Positions 43,681 to 52,488 of a DNA stretch of 64,000 nt are shown piece after piece; position 1 is the stretch's first letter; each line of letters starts with the position of its first letter. The position numbers and the translations under genes are program-made. The notes beneath the pieces are model-generated. The model saw only the letters and a list, made by a program, of their open reading frames with translations, was not told the DNA's origin and did not search any database. The stretch covers positions 434,001 through 498,000 of the forward strand of contig JAWKIR010000004.1 of the NCBI GenBank assembly GCA_041394245.1. Reading direction: 5' to 3'. The stretch is from Acidimicrobiales bacterium. GTDB lineage: Bacteria > Actinomycetota > Acidimicrobiia > Acidimicrobiales > Aldehydirespiratoraceae.

Positions 43681-44598
43681 ATGCCGATCACGCCGACGCC
43701 CCACATCTGGATGAACGGCGAAATGGTGCCGTGGGAGGACGCGAAGATCCACGTCCTCACCCACTCGCTGCACTACGGAACCGGTGTCTTCGAGGGCATC
43801 CGGGCCTACGAGACCGACGAGGGTCCGGCCATCTTCCGGCTCACGGAACACATCGAACGTCTCTACAACTCGGGCAAGATCCTGGGCATGCCGATGACCT
43901 ACTCGGTGCCCGAGATCGTGCAGGCGTGCAAGGACGTCGTCGCCGACAGTGGGCTCGAGGCGTGCTACCTCCGGCCGATCGCCTACTACGGCTACGGCGA
44001 GATGGGGCTGGCCACGGGGGCCTGCAAGGTCGACATCTCGGTCGCGGCGTGGCCGTGGGGCGCGTATCTCGGCGACGACGCGGTCAGCAAGGGCGTGCGC
44101 ATGAAGATCTCGTCGTGGACCCGCCACGACCACAACATCATGCCGCCGGCGTCGAAGACCACCGGCAACTACGCCAACAGCACCCTCGCCAAGATGGAGG
44201 CCCTCAACGCCGGCTACGACGAGGCGATCATGCTCAACGGTGCGGGCCTGGTCAGCGAATGCTCCGGCGAGAACATCTTCGTCGCCAAGGGCGATGTGAT
44301 CCTCACGCCGCCGACGTCGTCGGGGGCGCTGCCGGGCATCACGCAGGACACCGTCATGGCACTCGCCGACGATCTCGACATCGAGATCCAGATCGGCGAC
44401 ATGGCCCGCAGCGATCTCTACACCGCCGACGAGATCTTCGTGGTCGGCACCGCCGCCGAGGTCAGCGCGGTCAACTCGGTCGACGATCGCAGCGTGCCCT
44501 GTCCGGGCCCGGCAACCCTGGCGATCGCCGCCGCCTACGCCGACGTCGTGCGGGGGAAGAACCCCAAGTACCGATCCTGGAACGAGCTGGCCAGATGA
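43681..44598 (+). CDS. ilvE: Branched-chain amino acid aminotransferase
   Basis: The 305-residue fold-type IV aminotransferase has HSLHYGTGVFEGIRAYET (near 30), ATGACKVDISVAAWPWG, the PLP lysine in ASKTTGNYANSTLAKMEA and ECSGENIFVAKGD. It makes Ile, Leu and Val from their keto acids. It follows leuB by nine bases and overlaps cimA by ATGA, so the three genes are translated from one mRNA. Confidence 0.93.
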   Translation: MPITPTPHIWMNGEMVPWEDAKIHVLTHSLHYGTGVFEGIRAYETDEGPAIFRLTEHIERLYNSGKILGMPMTYSVPEIVQACKDVVADSGLEACYLRPIAYYGYGEMGLATGACKVDISVAAWPWGAYLGDDAVSKGVRMKISSWTRHDHNIMPPASKTTGNYANSTLAKMEALNAGYDEAIMLNGAGLVSECSGENIFVAKGDVILTPPTSSGALPGITQDTVMALADDLDIEIQIGDMARSDLYTADEIFVVGTAAEVSAVNSVDDRSVPCPGPATLAIAAAYADVVRGKNPKYRSWNELAR

Positions 44599-46244
44599 CC
44601 GGAACCGATGCAGAGGTCACGATCGATCGTTCGGCCGTGCGCGACCCGTCGTGGCCGGCCCGCGTCGAGATCTACGACACGACGCTGCGCGACGGCTCGC
44701 AACTCGAGGGCATCTCGCTCACGGTCGACGACAAGCTCCGCATCGCGGAGCAACTCGATCGCCTCGGCGTCGGCTACATCGAAGGCGGGTGGCCGGGTGC
44801 CAACCCGAAGGACGACGAGTTCTTCGAGCGGGCCAAGACCGAGTTGAAACTCTCGACCAGTGAGTTCGTCGCGTTCGGTTCGACCCGTCGCCCGAAGGGC
44901 AAGGTCGACTCCGACCCGACGCTCGCCAATCTGGTCGCCGCCGGCACCGGTGTGGTGTGCATCGTCGGCAAGTGCTGGGACTATCACGTCACCGAGGCCC
45001 TGAAGACCACCCTCGACGAGGGCATCGCGATGGTTCGCGACTCGGTCGAGTACCTGGTCGGGCAGGGCAAGCGGGTGTTCTTCGACGCCGAGCACTTCTT
45101 CGACGGCTATAAGCGCAACCCCGAGTTCTCGCTGGCGGTGCTCGAAGCCGCGGCGATGGCCGGCGCCGAGGCCGTGGTGTTGTGCGACACCAACGGTGGA
45201 TCGCTGCCGCCCGACATCGAGTCGGCGGTGCGGGCCGTCGTCGCCCATGTCGATTGCGCGGTCGGGATCCATCTCCACAACGACACCGGCTGCGGCGTCG
45301 CCAACGCCCTCGCCGCCGTGCGAGCCGGGGCCACCCAGGTCCAGGGCACGATCAACGGCTACGGCGAGCGGGTCGGCAACTGCGATCTGGTGCCGATCAT
45401 GGCCAACCTCGAGCTCAAGATGGGGATCACCTGCCTGCCCGAGGGCCGCCTCCAACACCTCACCTCCGTCGCCCACCACATCGCCGAGTTGGTCAACTTC
45501 ACGCCCGATCCGCAACAGCCCTACGTGGGCTCGACCGCTTTCGCGCACAAGGCCGGGCTCCACACGAGCGCCCTGAGCCGACGCTCCGATGCCTACGAAC
45601 ACGTGGCGCCCGAGTCGGTCGGCAACGGCACCCGGGTGCTCGTGTCGGAGATGGCGGGCCGGTCCACCCTCGAGATGAAGGCGGCCGATCTCGGGATCGA
45701 GATCGACGGCCGGGTCCTCGGCGAGATCATCGACACCCTCAAGCGCCTCGAGCACGAGGGCTACCACTTCGAGGCCGCCGACGCATCGCTCGAACTCCTG
45801 ATGCGCGGCGCCGCCGGCTGGGAGCAGCCCTACTTCCGTCTCGAATCGTTCTCCGTCGACATGGCCCACCGTTCCGGAACCGGCGCGCGCCTCTGGAACG
45901 ACGTCGCCGTCGACGTCGACACGCAGGCGACGGTGAAGCTCTGGGTGGGGGACGAACGCAAGATCGCGGTGGGCGAGGGCAACGGTCCCGTCAACGCGCT
46001 CGACGCCGCCGTTCGGGCCGCGCTCGACGGTCGCTACCCCACCCTCGACCGCGTGACTCTCACCGACTTCAAGGTGCGGGTGCTCAACACCGAGAAGGGC
46101 ACCGGCGCGGTCACCCGGGTCCTGCTCGACTCCACCAATGGCAATCGGTCCTGGTCGACCATCGGGGTGTCGGAGAACATCATCGAGGCCTCGTGGCAGG
46201 CGCTCGTCGACTCCCTCGTCTACGGGCTCCTCTACACGGAGTGA
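44595..46244 (+). CDS. cimA: (R)-citramalate synthase
   Basis: The 549-residue protein has the DRE-TIM barrel start YDTTLRDGSQLEGISLTVDD, the metal site in GIHLHNDTGCGVAN, NGYGERVGNCDLV and a C-terminal LeuA-type regulatory domain. The sequence agrees better with CimA-type citramalate synthases than with LeuA. It joins pyruvate and acetyl-CoA to citramalate, giving 2-oxobutyrate for isoleucine without threonine. The ATG overlaps the ilvE stop (ATGA). Confidence 0.87.
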   Translation: MTGTDAEVTIDRSAVRDPSWPARVEIYDTTLRDGSQLEGISLTVDDKLRIAEQLDRLGVGYIEGGWPGANPKDDEFFERAKTELKLSTSEFVAFGSTRRPKGKVDSDPTLANLVAAGTGVVCIVGKCWDYHVTEALKTTLDEGIAMVRDSVEYLVGQGKRVFFDAEHFFDGYKRNPEFSLAVLEAAAMAGAEAVVLCDTNGGSLPPDIESAVRAVVAHVDCAVGIHLHNDTGCGVANALAAVRAGATQVQGTINGYGERVGNCDLVPIMANLELKMGITCLPEGRLQHLTSVAHHIAELVNFTPDPQQPYVGSTAFAHKAGLHTSALSRRSDAYEHVAPESVGNGTRVLVSEMAGRSTLEMKAADLGIEIDGRVLGEIIDTLKRLEHEGYHFEAADASLELLMRGAAGWEQPYFRLESFSVDMAHRSGTGARLWNDVAVDVDTQATVKLWVGDERKIAVGEGNGPVNALDAAVRAALDGRYPTLDRVTLTDFKVRVLNTEKGTGAVTRVLLDSTNGNRSWSTIGVSENIIEASWQALVDSLVYGLLYTE

Positions 46245-46283
46245 CGCACCCCGTGCGACCGTGAGGTCGCTACGATCGCGGCC

Positions 46284-46805
46284 ATGTCGGCACCCACGCA
46301 TGTTCCCGGTCGCGTCAATCAGACGAAGCTCTACAGCTCACCGCCGCGTCGGGCCGGATCCTGGAGGGCGGATCGCCCGGGCGAAGTGGTCGGCTCGGCC
46401 CAGCCGTCGGGGCCCGCGCTCGGCAACCAGGGCCCGGATCAGGGTTATGTGCTCAAGCTGGCCGCCGGCCTGAAGGACGAGCTGGTCCTCGCCCCGGGGG
46501 AGCACGCTGCCGATGCGCTCGCCGGTGCCACCGCCGTCGCCCTGCGACGGGCATCGCTCTACGGCCGGGCCCCGATGATCGGCGACCTGCGACTCGCGCT
46601 GACGCTGTTCGGCTACCTCGGCCACGCACCCGACGAGCTGGTCGCCAAGCGTCGCGAGCTCTTCGATGAGGTGCACCACACGACGATCCACTACTTCTCC
46701 GCTCGCGAGATCGCCGATCTCGTGCCGGAGGAAACGCTGCGCATGTCGCTCGACGAGGTCACCGCAGCGTGCGCGGCCGACTGGAAGGCACCGCTCGGGT
46801 TGTAG
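46284..46805 (+). CDS. Conserved hypothetical protein
   Basis: The 173-residue protein has no signal or membrane segment. The first 50 residues are rich in Pro, Arg and Gly (PGRVNQTKLYSSPPRRAG); the rest is helical, with DELVLAPGEHAADALAGATAVALRRASLYG and EVHHTTIHYFSAREIADLV. I do not recognise a family. ATG lies seven bases after TACGAT, the leaderless pattern, and codon use is like its neighbours, so it is a real gene. Confidence 0.7.
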   Translation: MSAPTHVPGRVNQTKLYSSPPRRAGSWRADRPGEVVGSAQPSGPALGNQGPDQGYVLKLAAGLKDELVLAPGEHAADALAGATAVALRRASLYGRAPMIGDLRLALTLFGYLGHAPDELVAKRRELFDEVHHTTIHYFSAREIADLVPEETLRMSLDEVTAACAADWKAPLGL

Positions 46806-47177
46806 TCAGCCCAGCAGGATGAGGAGGGCGAGCAGGCCGCAGGCGAGTCCGGCGTAGCCCACGATCAGGCCGACCATGGCATTGCCTCGGCCCACCTCCC
46901 GCCCGTCGGATTCGCGGATCTGCTGCATGGCCAGGTGGCCGAAGATCACGCCGAGAATCGACCCGATGAAGAAGACCCAGGAGATCGACAGCACGAGCGA
47001 TGCCATCGCGAACTGGTTGTTGCGGGGCGGGCCGACGGGGATCTCGACGACCGGCGCGACATTGACCGAGGGCATCTGGGGCGACGCAGCCCACGCCATT
47101 CCGTCCCACCAGCGTTCGACCGCGGGGTTCTGCGGATCCGGGTAATACCCGGCGGGCGGTGGTTCCGTCTCGCGCAC
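46806..47177 (-). CDS. DUF2510-DUF4190 membrane protein
   Basis: The 123-residue protein begins with a DUF2510 motif (PAGYYPDPQNPAVERWWDG) and continues with two membrane segments of a DUF4190-type domain (FAMASLVLSISWVFFIGSILGVIFGHLA and GLIVGYAGLACGLLALLILL), split by QQIRESDGREVGRGNAM. Role unknown. Start GTG 47177 lies six bases after TAACTT, the leaderless pattern. It ends directly against the convergent hypothetical gene, with no gap. Confidence 0.82.
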   Translation of the reverse strand: MRETEPPPAGYYPDPQNPAVERWWDGMAWAASPQMPSVNVAPVVEIPVGPPRNNQFAMASLVLSISWVFFIGSILGVIFGHLAMQQIRESDGREVGRGNAMVGLIVGYAGLACGLLALLILLG

Positions 47178-47234
47178 GACCGCAAGTTAGCGCCCTCTGC
47201 TGGCTGATCAACGGCGGCGGATAGCCTCGGCCTC

Positions 47235-48659
47235 GTGACTGCGCCTCGAGTTCGTTTCGCCCCTGCCCCGACCGGGTTCCTCCATGTCGGCAGCGCTCGC
47301 AGCGCACTGTTCAACTGGCTCTACGCCCGTCACACGGGCGGCACGTTCGTGCTGCGCGTGGAGGACACCGACGAGGCGAAGACCACCCAGGAGTTCGTCG
47401 ACGCGATCACCGGGCCCCTCACCTGGCTCGGGCTCGACTGGGACGAGGGTCCGCTGTTCCAATCGGAGCGGCGCGATCGCCATGTCGCCGCCGTCGAGCA
47501 ACTCGTCGCCGAGGGCAAGGCCTACTTCTGCGATCTGAGCCGTGAGGAGATCGAGCAGAAGGCGGCCGACGCGGGTCTTCCCGCCGGCTACCACGGCTGG
47601 TCCCGCGATCGGGGGGTGCAGGACGGCCCGGGAGTCGTCGTCCGGTTCCGGGCGCCCGACGAGGGCAGCACGGTGATCGACGATCTGATCCGGGGGCGGG
47701 TCGAGTTCGCCCACGACACCATCGAGGACTTCGTGATCCGGCGGGGCGACGGTTCGCCGGTGTTCCTGATCGCCAACGCGGTCGACGACCACGACATGGG
47801 CATCACCCACGTGATCCGCGGCGAAGACCTGCTCAACACCACACCCAAGGTGAGGCTGCTGTGGGCTGCGCTCGGCTACGGCGAGCCACCGACCTACGCC
47901 CACCTTCCGCTGTTGGTCAACGAGCAGCGCAAGAAGCTCTCCAAGCGACGCGACGACGTCGCGCTGGCCGACTATGTCGCCCGCGGCTATCTGCCCGAGG
48001 CCATGCGCAATGCGCTGGCGTTGCTCGGGTGGGGCCCGAAGGACGAGATCGAGATCCGCCCGATCGAGGAGATCATCGAGCTGTTCGATCTCGTCGACGT
48101 CAACAAGTCGCCGGCCTTCTTCGATCCGAAGAAGCTCGACCACATCAATGCCGAATACATCAAGGCGATGACCCCGATGGAGTTCATCGAGGTCGCCGAG
48201 CCCTGGCTGACGGCCGACGACGTGCCCTATCCGGTGGCCAACTACGACCGGGTCGTCGCGCTGGCCCTCGCAGAGGATGTGCAGCAGCGGGTGGCGACAC
48301 TTGCCGAGGCGCCGGCATGGCTCGACTGGGTGTTTCTCGATGCCGTCGACGACTACGACGAGAAGGCGTGGATCAAGGCGATGGTCAAAGGCACGGCCGC
48401 CGATCGGGTGCTCGACGACATCGCCACCGCGTTGGCCGACGACGACTTCACCGATCGCGACCGGCTCGAGGCGAAGGTGATGGCCGTCGGCACCGCCCTG
48501 AGCGAGGAGCTCGGCACGAAGGTGATGTCGCAGGCGCCCCTCCGTGTGGCGCTCACCGGCAGGGGAGCGGGCATCCCGTTGTGGGAGGCCATGACCCATC
48601 TCGGTCGCGACGTCTGCCTCGCCCGAGTGGCCGCCGCCCGAGCCCGGCTCGACGTCTGA
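47235..48659 (+). CDS. gltX: Glutamyl-tRNA synthetase
   Basis: The 474-residue class I synthetase has FAPAPTGFLHVGSARSALFN, where the HIGH-type motif reads HVGS, the helical DWDEGPLFQSER, and the KMSKS-type motif as KKLSKRRDD (near 237). It charges tRNA-Glu and possibly tRNA-Gln. GTG 47235 lies seven bases after TAGCCT, the leaderless pattern. tRNA-Gln and tRNA-Glu genes lie downstream in the same window. Confidence 0.94.
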   Translation: MTAPRVRFAPAPTGFLHVGSARSALFNWLYARHTGGTFVLRVEDTDEAKTTQEFVDAITGPLTWLGLDWDEGPLFQSERRDRHVAAVEQLVAEGKAYFCDLSREEIEQKAADAGLPAGYHGWSRDRGVQDGPGVVVRFRAPDEGSTVIDDLIRGRVEFAHDTIEDFVIRRGDGSPVFLIANAVDDHDMGITHVIRGEDLLNTTPKVRLLWAALGYGEPPTYAHLPLLVNEQRKKLSKRRDDVALADYVARGYLPEAMRNALALLGWGPKDEIEIRPIEEIIELFDLVDVNKSPAFFDPKKLDHINAEYIKAMTPMEFIEVAEPWLTADDVPYPVANYDRVVALALAEDVQQRVATLAEAPAWLDWVFLDAVDDYDEKAWIKAMVKGTAADRVLDDIATALADDDFTDRDRLEAKVMAVGTALSEELGTKVMSQAPLRVALTGRGAGIPLWEAMTHLGRDVCLARVAAARARLDV

Positions 48660-48662
48660 GCC

Positions 48663-49295
48663 ATGCGGCTGCGGCGGCCCCCCTGGCTGACCGTTCGCCG
48701 GATCCGCCGCGCCGCGGTGATCGTGACGCTGCTCGTCGTCGGCTACGTCTTCCTCACCTTCCTGCAGGTGCTGCAGGCCGCCGGGGAGGACGACCGCAGT
48801 CCCGCGCAGGCCATCGTGGTGCTCGGCGCCGCCCAGTACGACGGTCGACCGTCGCCCGTGCTGGCCGGTCGCCTCGACCATGCCTACGAGCTCTGGGAGA
48901 CGGGCGTGGCCGACTATGTGGTGACCACGGGCTCCAAGCAGCCGGGTGATCGCTTCACCGAGGGTTACGCCGCGTTCGAGTACCTCCGCTTCGCGGGCAT
49001 CCCCGAGGCCGACATCCTCGTCGTGACCGACGGCGAGTCGACCTGGGAGCAACTTGCGGCCACCGCCCGAGTGCTGCGCAACGAGGGCCTCGACGATTCG
49101 GTGGTGCTGGTCAGCGACCCCTACCACGCGCTGCGACTCCGCCAGATCGCCGACCAGGTCGGTCTGGACGCCTCGGTCTCGTCGACCGACGGCGGATCGT
49201 CGGTCCGTCAGCTCCTGCGGGAAACCGCCGGCGTCTCGCTCGGCCGGATCCTCGGCTACCGCCGCGTCGACAACTGGCTCGGCTCCGTCGGCTGA
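48663..49295 (+). CDS. YdcF/SanA-like DUF218 protein
   Basis: The 210-residue protein has one N-terminal membrane segment (VIVTLLVVGYVFLTFLQVL, about 19-37) and a DUF218 domain with AIVVLGAAQYDGRPSPVLAGRLD, VVTTGSKQPGDRFTEG and LVSDPYHALRLRQIA. Relatives (SanA, ElyC, YdcF) affect the cell envelope. It follows gltX by three bases and is likely co-transcribed with it. A cluster of palindromes follows. Confidence 0.83.
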   Translation: MRLRRPPWLTVRRIRRAAVIVTLLVVGYVFLTFLQVLQAAGEDDRSPAQAIVVLGAAQYDGRPSPVLAGRLDHAYELWETGVADYVVTTGSKQPGDRFTEGYAAFEYLRFAGIPEADILVVTDGESTWEQLAATARVLRNEGLDDSVVLVSDPYHALRLRQIADQVGLDASVSSTDGGSSVRQLLRETAGVSLGRILGYRRVDNWLGSVG

Positions 49296-49308
49296 CCCGC
49301 CACACCGG

Positions 49309-49364
49309 GGAGTTCGGCGACGCCGAACTCCGAGCAATGCGAAGCATTGCCGGTGTCAGACACC
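49309..49364. repeat. Cluster of three short palindromes
   Basis: Three perfect palindromes follow each other: GGAGTTCGGCG with its complement (49309-49331, one-base centre), GCAATGC-GAA-GCATTGC (49334-49350) and GGTGTC-A-GACACC (49352-49364). The last is shared with 9056-9068. They lie between the ydcF-like gene and tRNA-Gln; terminator action or a dispersed REP-like repeat is likely. Confidence 0.65.
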
Positions 49365-49444
49365 CGCTACAGGGATCCCTGCTCACAAACGGTCGGCACT
49401 CGCCGATGCGTTCGATACGATGCCGGTGTCCTTCGGGACATCCT

Positions 49445-49516
49445 TCGGGGATGGTGTAATCGGTAACACAACTGGTTCTGGTCCAGTTATTAGGGGTTCA
49501 AGTCCTCTTCCCCGAG
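49445..49516 (+). tRNA. tRNA-Gln (CTG)
   Basis: The acceptor arms TCGGGGA (49445-49451) and TCCCCGA (49509-49515) pair, followed by discriminator G. The anticodon stem ACTGG/CCAGT holds loop TTCTGGT with anticodon CTG. The T arm contains GGTTCAAGTCC. CCA is not encoded. Confidence 0.93.
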
Positions 49517-49571
49517 CGCAAGGCAGCGGCATCCTCACGGGTGCCGCTGTTGCGTTGTGCGGGCGATTCGC

Positions 49572-50387
49572 TCAGGTCGATGCCGTCGCCACGACGAACT
49601 CGCCGGGAACCAGATAGCCGTCACCCCTGCGGAAGTCGGCCAGTGACTCGAGATATTCCTGCTCGACCTCGTGCTTGACGTCGTCGTCGAAGCGGCCGTA
49701 CGGCAAGGCGACCGGTCCGCCCAGAAACGCGGCGCCGATGGCCTGGCTCGAGTTGTCGTAGACCAACTCGACTTGGAGCCTGGTGACGTCGATGTCGCGG
49801 AAGCCCGCTCCGTCCAAGGTGGCCTCGATCGCTCCGGGCGCGCCGAGCGAGAAGAACATGGGACACACGTCGGACTGCACACGGTGGTCGACGATCGGGA
49901 AGATGTCCGCCCACCCGCACTTTCGGCGTTCGCCCCACACGCTCACAGCCATGCGGCCTTCGTCGCGCAGCGCGAGACGCATCGCGGCGAGGGCGACAGC
50001 CGGTCGGGGAACGTACATCAAGCCGAGCGAACACAGCGCGACGTCGAACGCGGCGGGCTCGCACCCGAGATCTTCCGCGTCGGCGCGTCGAAACGTGACG
50101 TTGTGGACGCCTTGGGCAGCGAGGTCGGCTTCGGCTGCCTCGATCATCTTGGCCGAGATGTCGAGGCCGAGGACGGTGCCATCGCTCCCCACCGCATCGG
50201 CGGCGCGGAAGGTGATCTGGCCGCTGCCGCAGGCGATGTCGATGACCGCCTCGCCTGATTGCAGGGCGATGCGACGGAGGAGTTCCTCGTGGGCCGGGCG
50301 CAGTTGGTCGCTCCAGAACGGGGCATAGAAGTCGGCGGCTCGGTCCCAGCCGTAGCGTTGCACCCGGCGTTGGAGCTTGGGCTCCAT
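49572..50387 (-). CDS. Class I SAM-dependent methyltransferase
   Basis: The 271-residue protein has motif I VIDIACGSGQITF (about 49-61), VLGLDISAKMIEAAEADL, DAEDLGCEPAAFDVALCSLGLMYV and a C-terminal variable domain. It is of the UbiE/Coq5-like Methyltransf_11 type; its substrate is unknown. The ATG overlaps the OsmC-family stop by one base, so the two genes are expressed together. Confidence 0.85.
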   Translation of the reverse strand: MEPKLQRRVQRYGWDRAADFYAPFWSDQLRPAHEELLRRIALQSGEAVIDIACGSGQITFRAADAVGSDGTVLGLDISAKMIEAAEADLAAQGVHNVTFRRADAEDLGCEPAAFDVALCSLGLMYVPRPAVALAAMRLALRDEGRMAVSVWGERRKCGWADIFPIVDHRVQSDVCPMFFSLGAPGAIEATLDGAGFRDIDVTRLQVELVYDNSSQAIGAAFLGGPVALPYGRFDDDVKHEVEQEYLESLADFRRGDGYLVPGEFVVATAST

Positions 50388-50920
50388 CAGGCCTCCGTCG
50401 CCACGATCGAGACGGTCCGAAGCAGCGGCGTCAACGCGCCGAACACGTCTCGGTACGGGCTCAGTCGGTCGGCCTCATCGAGGAGCTGGATGATGTCCGC
50501 CTCGTCGGCGTCGCTCTCGATGTGGACGTGATATCTCACCTCCGAGTAGCCGGGGCGGGCCTCCGCCGCCGGCGACAGCATCCCGGCGACGTCGTAGTCG
50601 GCCTCGATCTCGACCCGGACGGAGACCACCGGCACCCCCAGCCTCGCGGCCCGCATCTGATACCCCATCGCCAGACAGCTCCCGAGCGCCGCACGACCGA
50701 GCACGCCAGGGGAAGGCCCCGATCCCTCGCCGCCCATGGTGTCGGGAAGATCGGTCTCGAAGCGCCACGGTCCCTCCTCCGAGATGCAACGGAGCCCGTT
50801 GGTGACCGTGCTCACCGATCGTTCCGTATCGAGACCGAAGGTCGGCCGCTTGACGGTGACCGCTTCGAGCCGATCGAGGGCTTCGGCGATGCGGTGCCGC
50901 GGGTCGACGTGTGAGTCCAT
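50387..50920 (-). CDS. OsmC-family protein
   Basis: The 177-residue protein has the OsmC core: PDTMGGEGSGPSPGVLGRAALGSCLAMGYQM with the conserved cysteine, then VRVEIEADYDVAGML and a ferredoxin-like tail. Family members can act as thiol peroxidases; here only one of the usual two redox cysteines is clear. ATG lies five bases after TACGGT. It is the first gene of a two-gene operon with a methyltransferase. Confidence 0.82.
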   Translation of the reverse strand: MDSHVDPRHRIAEALDRLEAVTVKRPTFGLDTERSVSTVTNGLRCISEEGPWRFETDLPDTMGGEGSGPSPGVLGRAALGSCLAMGYQMRAARLGVPVVSVRVEIEADYDVAGMLSPAAEARPGYSEVRYHVHIESDADEADIIQLLDEADRLSPYRDVFGALTPLLRTVSIVATEA

Positions 50921-51036
50921 GGGACACCGTAGCGTCGCCGCCGGCCCGGTGTTGTCGCCGCGAATTCGCGTTGGGCTGTCGGAGCGACGTGGCTACACTC
51001 ACTCAGTCGCAAAGCCGCCTCGGCGGATGTGAACGG

Positions 51037-51109
51037 GCCCCGTTCGTCTAGCGGCCTAGGACGCCACCCTCTCAAGGTGGTAGCACGGGTTCAAATCCCG
51101 TACGGGGTA
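51037..51109 (+). tRNA. tRNA-Glu (CTC)
   Basis: Acceptor arms GCCCCGT (51037-51043) and ACGGGGT (51102-51108) pair with a terminal G-U. The anticodon stem CCACC/GGTGG holds CTCTCAA, with anticodon CTC. The T arm has GGTTCAAATCC. CCA is not encoded. The last 43 bases are part of a 44-bp direct repeat whose second copy is at 58711-58754: this tRNA is the island's integration site. Confidence 0.94.
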
Positions 51110-51110
51110 C
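51067..51110 (+). repeat. attL: 44-bp direct repeat (tRNA 3' part)
   Basis: This runs from CCCTCTCAAGG in the anticodon arm to the base after the discriminator and is identical to 58711-58754. The matched block leaves a functional tRNA at the left end. Confidence 0.92.
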
Positions 51111-51127
51111 GGATGAAACCTCAGGTC

Positions 51128-51151
51128 AGAGCCACTCTCCGGAGTGGCTCT
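51128..51151 (+). terminator. tRNA terminator carried by the island
   Basis: AGAGCCACTC (51128-51137) pairs with GAGTGGCTCT (51142-51151) around TCCG, followed by TCTGGTTCT. A near-copy lies just beyond attR at 58772-58795. After integration this copy ends tRNA-Glu transcription in place of the displaced original. Confidence 0.75.
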
Positions 51152-51169
51152 TCTGGTTCTGGCGAGGCC

Positions 51170-51189
51170 TTGCCAATGGGTTGCCAATG
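51170..51189. promoter_or_regulatory. Paired TTGCCAATG sites near attL (likely integrase arm sites)
   Basis: TTGCCAATG occurs at 51170-51178 and 51181-51189, 11 bp apart start to start, about one helical turn. The same sequence occurs twice, plus once inverted with one mismatch, near attR (58575-58608). Confidence 0.65.
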
Positions 51190-51240
51190 AATGTCCGGCT
51201 GATGTCTGGCAGCATTGTCCACAAGGTGAGGAGTTGATCG

Positions 51241-52395
51241 ATGAAGGGGTACATGCGGCAGCGGGGCGGGTCGTGGGAGTTGCGGGTGTTTCTCGGCCAC
51301 GATCCGGTCACCGGCAAGCAGCGGTACGCGAACCGCACGGTGCGGGGTGGCAAGCGTGAGGCGCAACGAGCGCTCGCGGCGATGATCACCGAGGCCGAGC
51401 AGGGGCTGACGGCGCGGAGCGCCGCGACAGTGGCAGAGCTGTTGGAGGCGTGGTTCGATCAGGCGGCGCCGGACTTCTCGCCGGCGACGGCGAAGGAGAC
51501 CCGGGGGTATCTCGACCGGTCGCTGCTGCCGGGGCTCGGCGGCCGGCGGCTCGCGAAGCTGAAGCCGGGCGACATCGACGCGTTCTACCGCCGATTGCGG
51601 GAGTCGGGCGGCGTGGGCGGCAAGCCGTTGGCACCAGCGACTGTGCGGCGCATCCACGGGATCCTGCGCCGGGCGCTGGCGCAGGGTGTGCGGTGGGGCT
51701 GGATCGGGGTGAACCCGGCGGCGTCGGCCTCGCCTCCCAAGGTCCCGGCGCCCAAGGTTGCCCCGCCCGACCCCGAGCAGCTCGCCAGGCTGCTGGCACG
51801 GGCTCGTGACGAGTCGCCGGACTTCGCGTGCTTCGTGCTGGTCGCGGCCGCCACCGGTGCCCGTCGGTCCGAGCTGGTCGCGTTGCGGTGGGATGATGTC
51901 GATCAGACGGAGGCGACGCTGGACATCAGTCGGGGGATCGTGGTTGGTCGCGACGGGCTGGTGGAGAAAGACACCAAGACCCACTCGTCGCGGCGGGTGT
52001 CGCTCGACGCCCAGACGGCCGCGGTGCTGGCCGAGCACCGCGAGCAGATGGCGGCACGGGCTCAGACATGTGGCGTCGACCTGGCCGACGATGCGTTCGT
52101 GTTCAGCAACGCGCCTGACTGCACGCTGCCGTGGTTCCCCGGGTCGGTGTCGCGGTCCTTCAAGCGCCTCTGCGAGAAGGAGGGGATCGCCGGTGTGCGG
52201 CTTCACGACCTCCGCCACTTCGTCGCCACCCAGCTTCTAGGGGCCGGTGTCGATGTTCGCACAGTGGCCGGTCGACTCGGGCACCGCAACGCGGCAACGA
52301 CGCTCAACGTGTATGCCCACTTCCTCGAGCAGTCCGATCGGGCGGCCGCCGACGTGATCGGCAACCTGATCTCCGGCTCGGACTGGGAGCGCTGA
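51241..52395 (+). CDS. Tyrosine-type site-specific integrase
   Basis: The 384-residue protein has an N-terminal arm-binding part (MRQRGGSWELRVFLGHDPVTG), a SAM-like core-binding domain (about 60-160, ATVAELLEAWFDQAAPDFSPAT) and the catalytic domain with Arg in TGARRSELVALRWDDV, HDLRHFVATQLL and LGHRNAATTLNVYAHFL, giving the R-H-R-H-Y set. It should insert and, with an excision factor, release the island at tRNA-Glu. GAGGAG lies seven bases before ATG 51241. Confidence 0.95.
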   Translation: MKGYMRQRGGSWELRVFLGHDPVTGKQRYANRTVRGGKREAQRALAAMITEAEQGLTARSAATVAELLEAWFDQAAPDFSPATAKETRGYLDRSLLPGLGGRRLAKLKPGDIDAFYRRLRESGGVGGKPLAPATVRRIHGILRRALAQGVRWGWIGVNPAASASPPKVPAPKVAPPDPEQLARLLARARDESPDFACFVLVAAATGARRSELVALRWDDVDQTEATLDISRGIVVGRDGLVEKDTKTHSSRRVSLDAQTAAVLAEHREQMAARAQTCGVDLADDAFVFSNAPDCTLPWFPGSVSRSFKRLCEKEGIAGVRLHDLRHFVATQLLGAGVDVRTVAGRLGHRNAATTLNVYAHFLEQSDRAAADVIGNLISGSDWER

Positions 52396-52488
52396 GCGTG
52401 ATCAATGCATGGGCCCGTAGGGCTGAGGCGAGGACACGGAGCGCAGCGGCGTCCCGCAGCCGTGCCCTTGATGCCGGAGGTCCCTTGA

